The notes: generated by a model from the letters alone, not told the origin. Numbered from the stretch's first letter, positions 42,716 through 54,103 are shown. The stretch is DNA of 64,000 nucleotides from Hyphomicrobiales bacterium (GCA_900467685.1 UBQX01000004.1:62001-126000); one strand, 5' to 3'. A program made the numbers and translations.

Positions 42716-43672
42716 TCAATACCCCAGCGCTCGGTCCACGACATGCTCGAGCGGCAGGCCCGCCTCATGCCGTGCAATCTGCGCCTCGACATGCCGCATC
42801 AGCGCCACGACATCCGAGGCTGCTGCCGCATGTGGCGTCACGATCAAATTCGGCTCCGCCCAAAGCGGGCTTTCAGCCGATAGAGGCTCCGTCTCGAACA
42901 CATCGAGCGACGCGCCGCCGAGGACGCCGTCATGCAAAGCCGCCAGGATATCCGCCTCAACCTGGCTGCCGCCACGCCCGGCATTCAGGAAAACCGGTTT
43001 GCCGAGCGCGCCGCCCTGCCTGAGCTTTGCAAACAGCGCCTTGTTGTAGATCCCCCTCGTTTCCGCCGTCAGGGGTAAAAGACCGACGAGAATATCGGTC
43101 TGCGCAAGGAAGTCGTCGAGCCCGTCGCCGTCGAAGGTCTGCATGCCCTCGATGGCTTTCGCGCTGCGCGACCAGCCGACGACATGAAACCCCATGACCT
43201 TCAGCTTGCGCGCCGCATCCTGCCCCAGCACGCCAAGCCCCATGACGCCGACGGTCACGTCGCGCGCTTCCGGCTGTGGCAGTTCTTCCCAATGGCGCGT
43301 TGCCTGTGCACGGGCATAGGCCGGCATCTGGCGCAGATGCGTGAGGCATTGCAGAACCACCCATTCGCTCATCCGGTCCGTCAGGCTGCGGTCGACGAAA
43401 CGCACCAGCGGCACCTGCTCCGGCAGACCGCCGACGCGGAGGATATGATCGACGCCCGCGCCACCCGAAAAGATCACTTTCACATCTTTCGCGCGGTCGA
43501 ACAGTTTCGGATCCTGCTTCCAGACGAGGGCATAATCGATGCCGGAAAGATCGCGTCCCGCATTCGACGGCTCCGTCATGTTGATGACCTCGCGGCCCGG
43601 AAAGGCGCCGGAAAGTGCCTTCGCCACCGCATCCGGCGGGAATTTCAGATCGACGATGATGGGGCTTTTCAT
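42716..43672 (-). CDS. D-2-hydroxyacid dehydrogenase (GhrA-like)
   Basis: A 318-residue NAD(P)-dependent reductase of glyoxylate and hydroxypyruvate type. The nucleotide-binding GVMGLGVLGQDAARKL lies around residues 145-160, with NAGRGGSQVEADIL near 235 and catalytic His in TPHAAAASD near 285. ATG 43672 was chosen (MKSPIIVDL); a GTG at 43684 overlapping the upstream ABC gene stop as GTGA is possible. Last gene of the yej operon. Confidence 0.9.
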   Translation of the reverse strand: MKSPIIVDLKFPPDAVAKALSGAFPGREVINMTEPSNAGRDLSGIDYALVWKQDPKLFDRAKDVKVIFSGGAGVDHILRVGGLPEQVPLVRFVDRSLTDRMSEWVVLQCLTHLRQMPAYARAQATRHWEELPQPEARDVTVGVMGLGVLGQDAARKLKVMGFHVVGWSRSAKAIEGMQTFDGDGLDDFLAQTDILVGLLPLTAETRGIYNKALFAKLRQGGALGKPVFLNAGRGGSQVEADILAALHDGVLGGASLDVFETEPLSAESPLWAEPNLIVTPHAAAASDVVALMRHVEAQIARHEAGLPLEHVVDRALGY

Positions 43673-43680
43673 GGATAAAC

Positions 43681-45309
43681 TCACTGTCCGATCGCTTCGG
43701 TGCGGATCGCTTTCAGGTCGAAGGCGGCGGCCATCAGCGCCTTCGTGTAGTCTTCTTCCGGTGCGCCGATGACCTTCTCGGCAGGACCCTGCTCGACTAC
43801 CTTGCCGGCGCGCATGACGATGATGTCATTGGCGAGCGCGCGGACGACCTTCAGGTCATGGCTGATGAAGAGATAGGCGAGGTTGTGATCCTTCTGCAGC
43901 TTCCGCAGAAGCTCGACGACCTGCGCCTGCACGCTCATGTCCAGCGCCGAGGTCGGCTCGTCCAGCATCACGAAGCGGGGCTTGAGGATCATGGCGCGGG
44001 CAATGGCGATGCGCTGCCTCTGGCCGCCTGAAAACTCGTGTGGATAGCGCCAGCGCGTCGCGGCATCCAGCCCGACCTCCTCCAGAACTTCCGCTACGCG
44101 CCGGTCGCGCTCCTCGAAGGAGAGACCCGGCTCGTGGATCGCGAGGCCTTCGGCGACGATATCGGCGATGTTCATGCGCGGCGAGAGCGAGCCGTAAGGG
44201 TCCTGGAAGACGACCTGCATGCGATTGCGCAAGGGCTTCATCGCCTTGAACGAATAGGCGGCAATATCCTGTCCCACGAAGCTGATCCGCCCCTTGGACG
44301 AGATGAGCCGCGTCAGCGCGAGCCCGAGCGTGGTCTTGCCGGAGCCGGATTCGCCGACGACGCCGAGCGTCTGTCCGGCGCGGAGCGTGACGTTGATCCC
44401 ATCGACCGCCTTCACATGATCCGTCACCTTGCGCAGGAAACCTGTCTTGATCGGGAACCAGACGCGGACGTCCTCGGCCTCCATGACGATCGGCTGGCTG
44501 AGATCCGCCTGCGGCGGTCTGCCCTTGGGCTCTGCGGCGAGCAGGTGTTTAGTATAGTCGTGCTGCGGGTTGGCGAAGATGTCTGACGTCGGCCCGGCCT
44601 CGACGATCTCGCCATGACGCATGACGCAGACCTTGTCGGCAAACCGCCGCACGATGCCGAGATCGTGGGTGATGAACAGCATGGCCATGCCATGGTCGTG
44701 CTTAAGCTTGGCCAGCAGTTCGAGGATCTGCGCCTGCACGGTCACATCAAGCGCCGTCGTCGGCTCGTCGGCAATCAGGATATCCGGCCGGTTGGCGAGT
44801 GCCATCGCGATCATCACGCGCTGCCGCTGCCCGCCGGAAAGCTCGTGCGGAAAGGCCTTCAGCCGCTTTTCCGGCTCGCGGATGCCGACCTGAGTGAGAA
44901 GCTCCAGCGTGCGGGCGCGCGCCTTGTCGCCGCGTATGCCCTGATGCAGTTCCAGGATCTCGCCGATCTGCCGCTCGATCGAATGCAGCGGATTGAGCGA
45001 GGTCATCGGCTCCTGGAAGATCATGGTGATGTCGTTGCCGCGCACGGCGCGCAGCTCCGCATCGCTCGCCTTCATCAGATCCCGCCCCTTGAAGACGATC
45101 TCGCCGGACGGATGGCTTGCCGCCGGATAGGGCAGCAGCTTCAGCACCGAATTCGCGGTCACCGACTTGCCGGAACCGGACTCGCCCACGAGCGCCACGA
45201 CCTCTCCGGAATGAATGTCGAAGGACACACCCTTGACGGCGAGCGACGTCACCCCGCCCTGGTGAAAGGCGACTTGCAGATTGCGGACGGAGAGGAGGGG
45301 ATCAGTCAT
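43681..45309 (-). CDS. yejF: Peptide ABC transporter dual ATPase (YejF)
   Basis: A 542-residue protein with two complete nucleotide-binding domains. The first has Walker [11 protein letters not shown], signature [15 protein letters not shown] and Walker [13 protein letters not shown]; the second has [26 protein letters not shown] and [12 protein letters not shown] peptide-uptake C-terminal region follows each. It powers the YejB-YejE permease for peptides supplied by YejA. Operon order A, B, E, F is as in other proteobacteria. Confidence 0.95.
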   Translation of the reverse strand: MTDPLLSVRNLQVAFHQGGVTSLAVKGVSFDIHSGEVVALVGESGSGKSVTANSVLKLLPYPAASHPSGEIVFKGRDLMKASDAELRAVRGNDITMIFQEPMTSLNPLHSIERQIGEILELHQGIRGDKARARTLELLTQVGIREPEKRLKAFPHELSGGQRQRVMIAMALANRPDILIADEPTTALDVTVQAQILELLAKLKHDHGMAMLFITHDLGIVRRFADKVCVMRHGEIVEAGPTSDIFANPQHDYTKHLLAAEPKGRPPQADLSQPIVMEAEDVRVWFPIKTGFLRKVTDHVKAVDGINVTLRAGQTLGVVGESGSGKTTLGLALTRLISSKGRISFVGQDIAAYSFKAMKPLRNRMQVVFQDPYGSLSPRMNIADIVAEGLAIHEPGLSFEERDRRVAEVLEEVGLDAATRWRYPHEFSGGQRQRIAIARAMILKPRFVMLDEPTSALDMSVQAQVVELLRKLQKDHNLAYLFISHDLKVVRALANDIIVMRAGKVVEQGPAEKVIGAPEEDYTKALMAAAFDLKAIRTEAIGQ

Positions 45310-45348
45310 TCGAATTTCCCCAGTCGTGGTTTGAGCATACTCCCATCC

Positions 45349-46500
45349 TCACACCGCCTTGCGCGGATCGAACGCGTCGCGCACCGCTTCGCCGATGAAG
45401 ATCAGCAGTGACAGCACGAGCGACATGGTGATGAAGGCCATGATACCGAGCCAGGGAGCCTGGAGGTTGTTCTTGCCCTGCGCGATCATTTCACCAAGCG
45501 ACGGCGAGCCGGGCGGCATGCCGAAGCCGAGAAAGTCGAGCGAGGTGAGCGTCGAGATCGAGCCGGAGAGGATGAAGGGCAGGAAGGTCAGCGTCGCCAC
45601 CATCGCGTTCGGCAGAAGATGGCGGAACATGATCGTGCCGTTGCCGACCCCGAGCGCGCGGGCGGCGCGGACATATTCGAAATTGCGCGCGCGCAGGAAC
45701 TCCGCGCGCACCACGCCGACAAAGGCGGTCCAGGAGAAGAGCAGCATGATGCCGAGCAGCACGAAGAAGCCCGGGGGCAGGATCGCGGCGATGATGAGCA
45801 GAATGTAGAGCACCGGCATGGACGACCAGATTTCGATGAAGCGCTGCATCAAGAGATCCGTCCAGCCGCCGAAATAGCCCTGTATCGCGCCCGCCGTCAC
45901 GCCGATGATGGCCGAAGCGATGGTCAGCGCCAGCCCGAAGAGAACCGAAATGCGGAACCCATAGATCAGCCGCGAAAGCACGTCGCGCGCCTGATCGTCG
46001 GTGCCGAGCCAGTTCATGTTGCCGATAATGCAGCCGGGGTCGTTGACGCCTTGCGGATAGGCCGAGCAGCGCTCCTGCTTGTCCATCAGCCAGAAGGGGG
46101 CGGTCGGCGCGGAATGCGGCACATAGGAATTGACCGAATTGTAGGAATAGCGGATCGGAGGCCAGATCATCCAGCCGTTCGCGTTGATCTCGCTCGAAAT
46201 ATCGGTCGACTTGTAGTCAGTCGTCGCCAGGAACCCGCCGAACTTCTCTTCCGGATAGTTCACCAGAACGGGAAACAGGATCTCGCCCTTGTAGGAGACG
46301 ATCAGCGGTTTGTCGTTGGCGATCAACTCAGCCCCGAGGCTCAAGACGAAGATCACCATGAAGATCCAGAACGACCAGTAGCCGCGCCGGTTGGCCTTGA
46401 AATTTTGCCAGCGGCGCGTGTTGGCGGGCGAAAGAAACGGCCGCTTCGGCGGTGCGGCGACGATTGTCACGGTTGCGGGCGTGTCGACCATATCAGACAT
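45349..46500 (-). CDS. yejE: Peptide ABC transporter permease (YejE)
   Basis: A 383-residue permease with a long periplasmic loop after the first helix (residues about 60-180), and the BPD_transp_1 EAA motif region [20 protein letters not shown]. Five to six membrane helices. ATG 46500 has AAGAGGG as ribosome-binding site and overlaps the YejB stop by eight bases; a TTG four codons earlier is less likely. Confidence 0.93.
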   Translation of the reverse strand: MSDMVDTPATVTIVAAPPKRPFLSPANTRRWQNFKANRRGYWSFWIFMVIFVLSLGAELIANDKPLIVSYKGEILFPVLVNYPEEKFGGFLATTDYKSTDISSEINANGWMIWPPIRYSYNSVNSYVPHSAPTAPFWLMDKQERCSAYPQGVNDPGCIIGNMNWLGTDDQARDVLSRLIYGFRISVLFGLALTIASAIIGVTAGAIQGYFGGWTDLLMQRFIEIWSSMPVLYILLIIAAILPPGFFVLLGIMLLFSWTAFVGVVRAEFLRARNFEYVRAARALGVGNGTIMFRHLLPNAMVATLTFLPFILSGSISTLTSLDFLGFGMPPGSPSLGEMIAQGKNNLQAPWLGIMAFITMSLVLSLLIFIGEAVRDAFDPRKAV

Positions 46501-47587
46501 CCCTCTTTTCAAAGTCGATGCGCGGATCGACCCAGGTATAGAGAAGGTCGGAAATGAGCCCGACGACGAGGCCGATCAGCGAGAAGATGAAGAGTGTCGC
46601 AAAAACGATCGGATAGTCGCGTTTCACGATGGCGAAATAGCCGAGCCGCCCCAGCCCATCGAGAGAGAAGATGTTCTCGATCAGCAGCGAGCCGGTGAAG
46701 AAGGCCGAGATGAAGGCGCCCGGAAAACCGGCAATGATAATCAGCATCGCGTTGCGGAAGACATGGCGGTAAAGCACCTGTCGGTCGGTCAGCCCCTTGG
46801 CGCGGGCCGTCACCACATATTGCTTGCGGATCTCGTCGATGAAGGAATTCTTCGTCAGCAAAGTGGTCGTCGCGAAAGCCGATAGAGACAATGCTATGAG
46901 CGGCAGCGTCAGGTGCCAGAAATAGTCGCCAATCTTCTGATACCAGGTGAGGTCTGCGAAATTGTCGGAGACGAGGCCGCGCAAGGGGAACCAGTCGTAG
47001 AACGATCCGCCCGCAAACAGCACGATCAACAGGATGCCGAAGAGAAAGCTTGGCACGGCATAGCCGATAATGATGACGCCGGAGGTCCAGACGTCGAAGG
47101 CGGAGCCGTCCGAGATCGCCTTCTTGATGCCGAGCGGGATGGAAATGAGATAGGAGAAGATCAGGATCCAGACGCCCAGTGAGGCAGAGACCGGCAGGCG
47201 ATCCTTGATCAGCGTCAGCACCTTCTCGTTGGAAAAGAAGCTCTCGCCGAAGTCGAAGCGGATATAGTCCCACATCATCTTGCCGAAGCGTTCGAGCGGC
47301 GGCTTGTCGAAGCCAAACTGCTTCTCGAGCCGCTTGACGAGGTCCGGGTCGAGCCCCTGCGCGCCGCGATATTTGGAATCGAGATCGGCGCCAGCCATGT
47401 TCTGGCCGCCAAGATCGCCGCCGCCGGAGAGCCGGTCTTCGGCCCCCTTTCCCTGGCCCGTCAGATCGGCAATCGCCTGCTCCACCGGTCCGCCGGGCGC
47501 AAACTGCACGACGGCAAAGGAAATCGCCATGATGCCGACAATGGTCGGAATGATCAGGAGGAGGCGGCGTAGGATATAGGCGCCCAT
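46493..47587 (-). CDS. yejB: Peptide ABC transporter permease (YejB)
   Basis: A 364-residue permease starting [20 protein letters not shown], the usual DppB-like opening. The large first periplasmic loop (residues about 35-110, Gly/Asp-rich) is characteristic of YejB, and the EAA region reads [20 protein letters not shown]. Six membrane helices. Together with YejE it forms the peptide pore. Confidence 0.94.
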   Translation of the reverse strand: MGAYILRRLLLIIPTIVGIMAISFAVVQFAPGGPVEQAIADLTGQGKGAEDRLSGGGDLGGQNMAGADLDSKYRGAQGLDPDLVKRLEKQFGFDKPPLERFGKMMWDYIRFDFGESFFSNEKVLTLIKDRLPVSASLGVWILIFSYLISIPLGIKKAISDGSAFDVWTSGVIIIGYAVPSFLFGILLIVLFAGGSFYDWFPLRGLVSDNFADLTWYQKIGDYFWHLTLPLIALSLSAFATTTLLTKNSFIDEIRKQYVVTARAKGLTDRQVLYRHVFRNAMLIIIAGFPGAFISAFFTGSLLIENIFSLDGLGRLGYFAIVKRDYPIVFATLFIFSLIGLVVGLISDLLYTWVDPRIDFEKRDV

Positions 47588-47686
47588 TCTATCGGCGATC
47601 TCCGTGCGTCAGATATGTTTCAGACAGGCGGCCGCTCGAATCGCGGCCTTTGCAGTTGGACGCCGAATAGGGCGAAACGCAAGACA

Positions 47687-49549
47687 CTATTGCTTGGACG
47701 CCTGCGTGGACCACCATATCGTCGGGAAACCGCTGCTATAGGTCGGCAGCTCCTTGGGATGCGCCATCCTGTTCCAGTAGGCGAATTTCTCCTCGCCCGA
47801 ATAGAAGAGCGGCACGACATAGTGATTGGCGAGCAGAACGCGATCCATCGCATGGATCGCTGCCACCTGCTCGTCGCGGTCCTTGGCGCTTGTGATCATG
47901 TCAATGAGCTGGTCGACCGCCGGATCGGCGATGCCGGCATAGTTCTGCGAGCCGGGCGTGTTGGCGGATTCTGAGCCCCAATAGCCGCGCTGTTCATTGC
48001 CGGGGTTCATGGACTCGCCCCAGACATTCCAGATCATGTCATAGTCGAAGCTGCGGACACGGTTGATATATTGCGAGGTATCGACCGTGCGAAGCGTCGC
48101 GGTGATCCCGATCTTGGCAAGGCTGTTGACGAAGGGCTGGATGGAGCGCACCAGCGACGGGCTGCTCAGCAGGATTTCGAAACTGAAAGGCTGGCCGGTC
48201 TTGGCATTGACCATCTTGTTGCCCTTCAGATCATAGCCCGCGGCCTTGAACAGGGCGATGGCCTTCTTGAGATTGTCGCGCACCTTCTGCGGATCGCCAT
48301 TGACCGGATTGGCATAGGGCGTGGTGAAGACGTCGGCCGGAACCTTGTCCTTCAGCCCGTTGAGGATTTCCAGTTCCTTGCCCTGCGGCAGGCCGGAGGA
48401 GGCAAGCTCTGTCCCCCAGAAGAAGCTGTCGACGCGCTTCAGCCCGCCATAGGCGAGGTTCTTGTTCATGTCTTCGAAGTCGAAGGCATAGTTCAGCGCA
48501 TCGCGCACGCGCGCATCCTTGAACATATCACGGCGCATGTTGGGCACCAGCGCCTGCATGATGCCGGTTGCGCGGAAACGGTTCGGCAGCGCCTCTCGAA
48601 TGATGCGACCGTCCTTCACCGCCTCGAAATCGTAGCGCGTCGCCCAGCGGCTGGCGCTCTTTTCCTGATAGAAATCGATGTCGCCGGCCTTGAAGGCCTG
48701 GAACTCGGCTTCCGGATCGTTGAAGTAAACGTAGGTCACCGTGCCGAAATTGTTGGTGCCGATATTGGCCGGCAGGTTCGCACCCCAGTAATCCTTCCGC
48801 AGTTCATAGCGGATCGTCGAGCCCGGCTGCATGGAAGCGACCTTGTAAGGGCCGGAGCCCATCGGCAGTTCCAGCGTGCTCTTGGAAATATCGCGCTGAT
48901 TGCCGTTGGCATCCTTGCCCTGCCACCAATGCTTGGGAAGAATGGAAAGCTGGCCGACGATTTCCGGAAGTTCGCGGTTGCCCTTCTGGTCGAAGGTGAA
49001 GGTCACTTCGCGCTCGCCGGTCTTCTCGGCGGATTTGACGTGACGATAGTAGTTGGCAAGGCGCACGCTATTGGCCTTGGCACTCTCGAAACTGAAGATC
49101 ACGTCGTCCGGCGTCACCGGCTCGCCATCGGCCCATTTTGCCTCCGGTCGCAGCTTGAAACTGACGGAGGAATAGTCGTCCGGATAGGAGATCGCTTCCG
49201 CCAGCAGACCGTAGGACGTCATGATCTCGTCCATGGAGGGCGTCAGCAGCGTCTCGTAGATGCGCTCCATGCCATCGGCCGGCGCGCCCTTGTCGATGAG
49301 CGGATTGAAACTGTCGAACGTGCCTTCGTTGGAGAGCCGCAACTCGCCACCCTTCGGCGCATCCACGTTCACATAGTCGAAATGCTTGAAATCAGGCCCG
49401 TATTTCGGCGTTCCAAACAGCGTCAGCGCGTTCCGCCAGACTTTTTCGGGCGCCTTGTCCTGGGCTTGAACGGCTGGAGGTGAAAACGCCGCGATGGCCA
49501 GCAGGCCGGCAAGGCCGAGGATTGCGCGCTTCAAACCGCCATTGAACAT
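47687..49549 (-). CDS. yejA: Peptide-binding protein (YejA-type)
   Basis: A 620-residue extracytoplasmic SBP_bac_5 protein. The signal peptide ends around VQAQD (residue 30). Family blocks include RLSNEGTFDSFNPLIDKG, WADGEPVTPDDVIFSFE and GSGPYKV. It delivers peptides to YejBE; in rhizobia and Brucella this importer is reported to help resist antimicrobial peptides. A gap of 99 bases separates it from yejB, so it may be transcribed at a higher level. Confidence 0.94.
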   Translation of the reverse strand: MFNGGLKRAILGLAGLLAIAAFSPPAVQAQDKAPEKVWRNALTLFGTPKYGPDFKHFDYVNVDAPKGGELRLSNEGTFDSFNPLIDKGAPADGMERIYETLLTPSMDEIMTSYGLLAEAISYPDDYSSVSFKLRPEAKWADGEPVTPDDVIFSFESAKANSVRLANYYRHVKSAEKTGEREVTFTFDQKGNRELPEIVGQLSILPKHWWQGKDANGNQRDISKSTLELPMGSGPYKVASMQPGSTIRYELRKDYWGANLPANIGTNNFGTVTYVYFNDPEAEFQAFKAGDIDFYQEKSASRWATRYDFEAVKDGRIIREALPNRFRATGIMQALVPNMRRDMFKDARVRDALNYAFDFEDMNKNLAYGGLKRVDSFFWGTELASSGLPQGKELEILNGLKDKVPADVFTTPYANPVNGDPQKVRDNLKKAIALFKAAGYDLKGNKMVNAKTGQPFSFEILLSSPSLVRSIQPFVNSLAKIGITATLRTVDTSQYINRVRSFDYDMIWNVWGESMNPGNEQRGYWGSESANTPGSQNYAGIADPAVDQLIDMITSAKDRDEQVAAIHAMDRVLLANHYVVPLFYSGEEKFAYWNRMAHPKELPTYSSGFPTIWWSTQASKQ

Positions 49550-49743
49550 TCAAACGTCTCCCTGAATCGTCTTGACCGGCAAACATAGAGGAAATCAGGT
49601 CAAAATATAGGCCTGCAGCGATTTGCGGCGCGACGGTTTGGCGCAAGGGGATTCATCTAATGCTGGAATGTCGGTAGAATTGCCGCAAATCAATTTCAGG
49701 ATCAGGCTCCGTCTCTTCTGGAAATCGCTGCAGGACCTTGTGC

Positions 49744-50880
49744 ATGAATCTATTCCGAACCGTCGCCCTCCTTGCCGCCACGCTTGCCACGGTCGCCACT
49801 GATGCGGCGCTTGCCAGCGACAACCGCCCGGCCAAGGCGACATTCGGCGCGATGACGCTCGGCTCTTCGCAGGAGTCCCAGCCGATCGGGTTCTACGCCA
49901 AGGGCTGCCAGGCAGGTGCAATGCAACTGCCGTATGACGGGCCGAACTGGCAGGTCATGCGGCTGGAGCGCAACCGCCGCTGGGGTCAGCCGCAGATGAT
50001 TTCCTTTATCCAGCAGCTTTCGCGTGACGCCGCCGCCAGGGACGGCTGGCCGGGTCTTCTGATCGGCGATATCTCGCAGCCCCGCGGCGGGCCGATGGTC
50101 AACGGCCATGCCTCGCATCAGATCGGGCTCGACGCCGATATCTGGCTGTCGCCCATGCCGCGCCAGCGCCTGACGGGCCAGCAGCGTGAACAGCTTTCCT
50201 CGATCACCATGCTGAAGAAGGGCGAATATCTCACCATCGACAATCGCAACTGGACCGAGGGCCAGGCCCGGCTGATCATGCGTGCGGCCAGCTATCCGCA
50301 GGTGCAGCGCGTTTTCGTCAATCCGGCGATCAAGAAAAAGCTCTGCGAAACCTGGCGCGGCGACCGCACCTTCATGGGCAAGGTCCGCCCCATCGGCGGC
50401 CACGACTCCCATTTCCACGTCCGGCTCTATTGCCCGGCCGGCGTGCCAAACTGCAAGGCGCAGCCCGAAATTCAGCCCGGCGATGGGTGCGGCAAGGATC
50501 TGGACGCGTGGTTCGCACCGCGTCCGGCCAGGAAGCCGACCTCGCCGATCAAGCCGCCGCCGAAGCCGCGCATCATGACGGTGGGCGATCTGCCGCCGGC
50601 CTGCCAGTCAGTGCTCTCCGCCTCGTCCAGGCGCGGCGATGACAATATGGGCATGCCCTACGCACCGCTCGCCTCGGCCGATTCCAGCGTCGGCACGCCG
50701 ATTACGATGCTCGCCGCCTATCAGGAAAAGATGACCGCCCCGGCGGCCATGGCAACCGCCGCCATGCCATCGGAGCCTGCGGCTGTTGCCACTGCGGCGG
50801 AGCCGCAAAATCCTGCTGCGGCTGGCTGGATTGCGCTTCCGGACAAAGTGCCGGTGCCGCGCGTGCGGCCCGTCTATTGA
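49744..50880 (+). CDS. mepA: Penicillin-insensitive murein endopeptidase MepA
   Basis: A 378-residue exported LAS-type metallopeptidase that cuts D-Ala-meso-diaminopimelate crosslinks in murein. Signal peptide residues 1-24 (ATDAALAS). Zinc-binding motifs are SHQIGLDADIWL near residues 122-133 and GHDSHFHVRL near 220-229. The C-terminal 100 residues are a Pro/Ala-rich tail ending PVPRVRPVY, not needed for catalysis in the family. ATG 49744 chosen over an upstream TTG. Confidence 0.94.
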   Translation: MNLFRTVALLAATLATVATDAALASDNRPAKATFGAMTLGSSQESQPIGFYAKGCQAGAMQLPYDGPNWQVMRLERNRRWGQPQMISFIQQLSRDAAARDGWPGLLIGDISQPRGGPMVNGHASHQIGLDADIWLSPMPRQRLTGQQREQLSSITMLKKGEYLTIDNRNWTEGQARLIMRAASYPQVQRVFVNPAIKKKLCETWRGDRTFMGKVRPIGGHDSHFHVRLYCPAGVPNCKAQPEIQPGDGCGKDLDAWFAPRPARKPTSPIKPPPKPRIMTVGDLPPACQSVLSASSRRGDDNMGMPYAPLASADSSVGTPITMLAAYQEKMTAPAAMATAAMPSEPAAVATAAEPQNPAAAGWIALPDKVPVPRVRPVY

Positions 50881-50968
50881 AGCCTTCGAAGAGAGGTCGG
50901 GGCTTTTCAAGCGGTGCGGGTTCCTGTAAGGCCTAAACCGATTTAATCCGTATCCTGCAGGAGTTTCC

Positions 50969-51343
50969 ATGGCGGACGACCGGGCGATTGCACTCATTGC
51001 GCATGACCAGAAGAAGGCCGAAATGGCTGATTTCGCCGCGCGCCACGCAGAAATCCTGAAAACCCATCGGCTGGTGGCGACGGGCACGACCGGCGGCCGT
51101 ATTCTCGAGGTCTGCCCCGATCTCAACCTGACGCGCCTGAAGAGCGGCCCGCTCGGCGGCGACCAGCAGATTGGCGCTCTCATCGCAACCGGTGAAATTT
51201 CGGTGCTGATTTTCTTCACCGATCCTTTGACGCCTTTGCCGCATGATGTAGATGTCAAGGCATTGACGCGGCTTGCGACCGTTTACGACGTTCCCATGGC
51301 GCTGAACCGCGCCACTGCCGAACTGCTGATCGATAAAATCTGA
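50969..51343 (+). CDS. mgsA: Methylglyoxal synthase
   Basis: A 124-residue enzyme converting dihydroxyacetone phosphate to methylglyoxal and phosphate, an overflow bypass of lower glycolysis. [13 protein letters not shown] at the start, ATGTTGGRI (phosphate site), [12 protein letters not shown] and [14 protein letters not shown] (catalytic Asp) are all present. CAGGAG lies nine bases before the ATG. Adjacent to glk, so sugar entry and overflow are encoded together. Confidence 0.96.
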   Translation: MADDRAIALIAHDQKKAEMADFAARHAEILKTHRLVATGTTGGRILEVCPDLNLTRLKSGPLGGDQQIGALIATGEISVLIFFTDPLTPLPHDVDVKALTRLATVYDVPMALNRATAELLIDKI

Positions 51344-51351
51344 CCTGCCTG

Positions 51352-52404
51352 ATGGCGCAGACGAGACTTGAAGACATGGCCCGACCGCACGACCACGACG
51401 CCTCCCTGCCTTTTCCGATCCTTATCGGCGATATCGGCGGCACGAACGCACGTTTCGCGCTTCTGGTCGACGCCTATGCGCAGCCGCATTTCTTTCCGAA
51501 CGTGCACACGGCCGACTTTCCGACAATGAATGAGGCCATACAGGCCAGCGTTCTCGACAAGACATCCGTTCAGCCGCGCTCGGCGATCCTCGCCATTGCG
51601 GGCCCTATCCAGGGCGACGAAATTCCGCTGACCAACTGCCCCTGGGTGGTAAAGCCCAAGGAGATGATCTCCGATCTTGGCTTCAGCGATGTTCTGGTGA
51701 TCAACGATTTCGAGGCTCAGGCGCTTGCCATTGCCTCGCTCGGTGAGAATGATCGCGAACAGATCGGCGGCGGCGCAAGCCTCCCGTCCGCCTCGCGCGC
51801 GGTTCTCGGGCCGGGCACTGGCCTCGGCGTTGCCGGGCTGGTTCATGCGCCGAATTCGTGGATTCCGGTTCCGGGCGAGGGCGGCCATATCGATGTCGGC
51901 CCGCGCAGCGACCGCGATTACCAGCTCTTCCCGCATTACGAGCCGATCGAGGGACGTATCTCCGCCGAACAGCTGCTCTGCGGCCGCGGTCTGCTGAACA
52001 TCTATCACGCAGTCTGCAAGGTCGATGGCATCGAGCCGACCTTGAAGACCCCGGCCGATGTATCCACCGCAGCCCTTTCCGCCACGCCGGACCGGGCAGC
52101 CGCCGAAACGCTGGAGCTCTTCTCGACCTATCTCGGCCGCGTCGCAGGCGACGTTGCGCTGATCTTCATGGCCAAGGGCGGCGTGTTCCTCGCCGGCGGT
52201 ATCTCGCAGAAGATCATCCCGGCGCTGAAAGCCCCAGCCTTCCGTGCAGGCTTTGAGGACAAGGCCCCGCACAGCGCCGTGATGCGCCAGATCCCGACCT
52301 ATGTCGTGACGCACCCGCAGGCGGCCCTTTCGGGTCTTGCCGATTATGCCCGAGCGCCGGGCCGGTTCGGGCTCGCGTCCGAAGGCCGCCATTGGCGCGG
52401 CTGA
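51352..52404 (+). CDS. glk: Glucokinase
   Basis: A 350-residue ATP-dependent kinase making glucose-6-phosphate. Blocks in order: [14 protein letters not shown] (phosphate 1) near residue 24, [31 protein letters not shown], and [15 protein letters not shown] (adenosine). The N-terminal extension before IGDIGG is about 20 residues. Eight bases after mgsA, hence an operon pair. Confidence 0.95.
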   Translation: MAQTRLEDMARPHDHDASLPFPILIGDIGGTNARFALLVDAYAQPHFFPNVHTADFPTMNEAIQASVLDKTSVQPRSAILAIAGPIQGDEIPLTNCPWVVKPKEMISDLGFSDVLVINDFEAQALAIASLGENDREQIGGGASLPSASRAVLGPGTGLGVAGLVHAPNSWIPVPGEGGHIDVGPRSDRDYQLFPHYEPIEGRISAEQLLCGRGLLNIYHAVCKVDGIEPTLKTPADVSTAALSATPDRAAAETLELFSTYLGRVAGDVALIFMAKGGVFLAGGISQKIIPALKAPAFRAGFEDKAPHSAVMRQIPTYVVTHPQAALSGLADYARAPGRFGLASEGRHWRG

Positions 52405-52478
52405 TGCGCTTTTTGTTGACTGGCCAACCGCAGCTTCGCTGGTTATAGAACAGGAAACGATCAAGGGACTAACGTATC

Positions 52479-53306
52479 ATGGATGATGGAATGGATATGC
52501 GGCTGGTGGTTGTCGGTGCGGCGGGTCGCATGGGACAGACGCTGGTCAAAGCCATTCACGCCATGCCGGGCGTTACGGTTTCCGGCGCCATCGAACGCCC
52601 CGGCTCCTTCGCGCTCGGCAAGGACATCGGCGAGATTGCCGGCCTCGGGCATCTGGGTGTCCCGGTCACCGACGATCCGCTGAAGGCCTTCGTGGCCGCA
52701 GACGGCGTCATCGACTTCACCACGCCCGCCGCGACCTGCGATTTCGCCGAACTCACCGCGCAGGCGCGCATCGTCCATGTCATCGGCACGACGGGTCTCT
52801 CGGAAGAGGACGAGAAGAAGATCGCCGCCGCCGCCCGCCATGCTCGCATCGTCAAGTCCGGCAATATGAGCCTCGGTGTCAACCTGCTCGGCGTTCTGGT
52901 GCGTCAGGCGGCGAAGGCGCTGGACGCTGCCGGCTGGGACATCGAAGTTCTCGAAATGCACCACAAGCACAAGGTCGATGCGCCCTCGGGTACCGCCTAT
53001 CTGCTCGGCCGCGAGGCCGCCAAGGGCAGGGGCGTGGACCTGAAGGACAAGGCCGTGAAGGTGCGCGACGGCATCACCGGGCCGCGCGAAGAAGGCACGA
53101 TCGGCTTTGCGACCGTCCGCGGCGGCGGGGTCATCGGCGACCATTCGGTGATGTTTGCCAGCGACAACGAGATGATCACGCTGTCGCATCGCGCCACCGA
53201 CCGCTCGCTTTTTGCCTCCGGCGCGCTGAAATCGGCGCTCTGGGCGCGCGACAAGAAGCCCGGCCTTTATTCGACGCTCGACGTGCTCGGGCTGTCCGCT
53301 GACTGA
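52479..53306 (+). CDS. dapB: 4-hydroxy-tetrahydrodipicolinate reductase
   Basis: A 275-residue enzyme of lysine and diaminopimelate synthesis. The NAD(P)-binding [10 protein letters not shown] is near residues 10-19, [10 protein letters not shown] is mid-protein and the catalytic segment is [15 protein letters not shown]. Start ATG 52479; ATGs at 52491 and 52497 are alternatives just before the Rossmann strand. A hairpin with a weak T run follows the stop. Confidence 0.95.
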   Translation: MDDGMDMRLVVVGAAGRMGQTLVKAIHAMPGVTVSGAIERPGSFALGKDIGEIAGLGHLGVPVTDDPLKAFVAADGVIDFTTPAATCDFAELTAQARIVHVIGTTGLSEEDEKKIAAAARHARIVKSGNMSLGVNLLGVLVRQAAKALDAAGWDIEVLEMHHKHKVDAPSGTAYLLGREAAKGRGVDLKDKAVKVRDGITGPREEGTIGFATVRGGGVIGDHSVMFASDNEMITLSHRATDRSLFASGALKSALWARDKKPGLYSTLDVLGLSAD

Positions 53307-53315
53307 TTTTTTAAA

Positions 53316-53342
53316 CGGCTCGCTTTCGCGGGCCGATCTTTT
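53316..53342 (+). terminator. Probable weak terminator between dapB and gpmA
   Basis: CGGCTCGC at 53316-53323 pairs with GCGGGCCG at 53328-53335 (one G-U pair) around a four-base loop, then ATCTTTT. The short T run suggests partial termination, so gpmA may be read through from dapB. Confidence 0.6.
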
Positions 53343-53357
53343 GTGAGGAAGACGACG

Positions 53358-53993
53358 ATGAGTGGAACGCTTGTACTGGTCCGTCACGGCCAGAGCGAAT
53401 GGAACCTGAAGAACCTGTTCACCGGCTGGCGCGACCCGGACCTGACCGAACTCGGCGTTCAGGAAGCCACCGCCGGCGCCAAGGCGCTCGCCGATTACGG
53501 CATCAAGTTCGACATCGCCTTCACCTCGGACCTCACCCGCGCGCAGAAGACCTGCAAGATCATCCTCGATGGCGTCGGCCAGCCGAACCTTGAAACGATC
53601 CGCAACCAGGCGCTGAATGAACGCGACTATGGCGACCTCTCCGGCCTCAACAAGGACGACGCCCGCGCCAAGTGGGGCGAAGAACAGGTCCATATCTGGC
53701 GCCGCTCCTATGACGTTCCGCCGCCGGGCGGCGAAAGCCTGAAGGACACCGGCGCCCGCGTCTGGCCCTATTACATGACCGAAATCCTCCCCCGCGTCCT
53801 GCGCGGCGAAAAGGTTCTGGTCGCCGCCCACGGCAACTCGCTGCGCTCCCTCCTCATGGTCCTCGACCGCCTCGACACCACCAAGATCCTCGGCGTCAAC
53901 CTCGCGACAGGCGTGCCCATGGTTTACAAGCTGAACGCGGACTCGACGGTGGCTTCGAAGGAAGTGCTGGGCGATATGTCCGGGGCGCATTGA
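53358..53993 (+). CDS. gpmA: 2,3-bisphosphoglycerate-dependent phosphoglycerate mutase
   Basis: A 211-residue glycolytic enzyme interconverting 3- and 2-phosphoglycerate. VRHGQSEWN carries the phospho-His near the N-terminus, [16 protein letters not shown] the substrate loop, and [13 protein letters not shown] the second His. The length is the short alphaproteobacterial form (E. coli has about 250). ATG 53358 follows GAGGAAG. Confidence 0.95.
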   Translation: MSGTLVLVRHGQSEWNLKNLFTGWRDPDLTELGVQEATAGAKALADYGIKFDIAFTSDLTRAQKTCKIILDGVGQPNLETIRNQALNERDYGDLSGLNKDDARAKWGEEQVHIWRRSYDVPPPGGESLKDTGARVWPYYMTEILPRVLRGEKVLVAAHGNSLRSLLMVLDRLDTTKILGVNLATGVPMVYKLNADSTVASKEVLGDMSGAH

Positions 53994-54045
53994 GGAAATC
54001 TCACGCTGCCGGGACATCGTTGGGCGTGCCCGCGTGCCATATATG

Positions 54046-54075
54046 AATGTCAAGCGTCACGTGACGCTTGACATT
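54046..54075. promoter_or_regulatory. 30-bp perfect palindrome before the HigBA genes
   Basis: AATGTCAAGCGTCAC (54046-54060) is followed immediately by its exact reverse complement GTGACGCTTGACATT (54061-54075). The right arm contains a consensus -35 hexamer TTGACA (54068-54073). A weak -10 GATCTT (54091-54096, 17-base spacer) would put the start of transcription at the higB ATG (54104), where no ribosome-binding site is seen. Probably the HigA autoregulatory operator. Confidence 0.78.
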
Positions 54076-54103
54076 TTCTCCGCGTTGATCGATCTTCCTC
54101 GTC

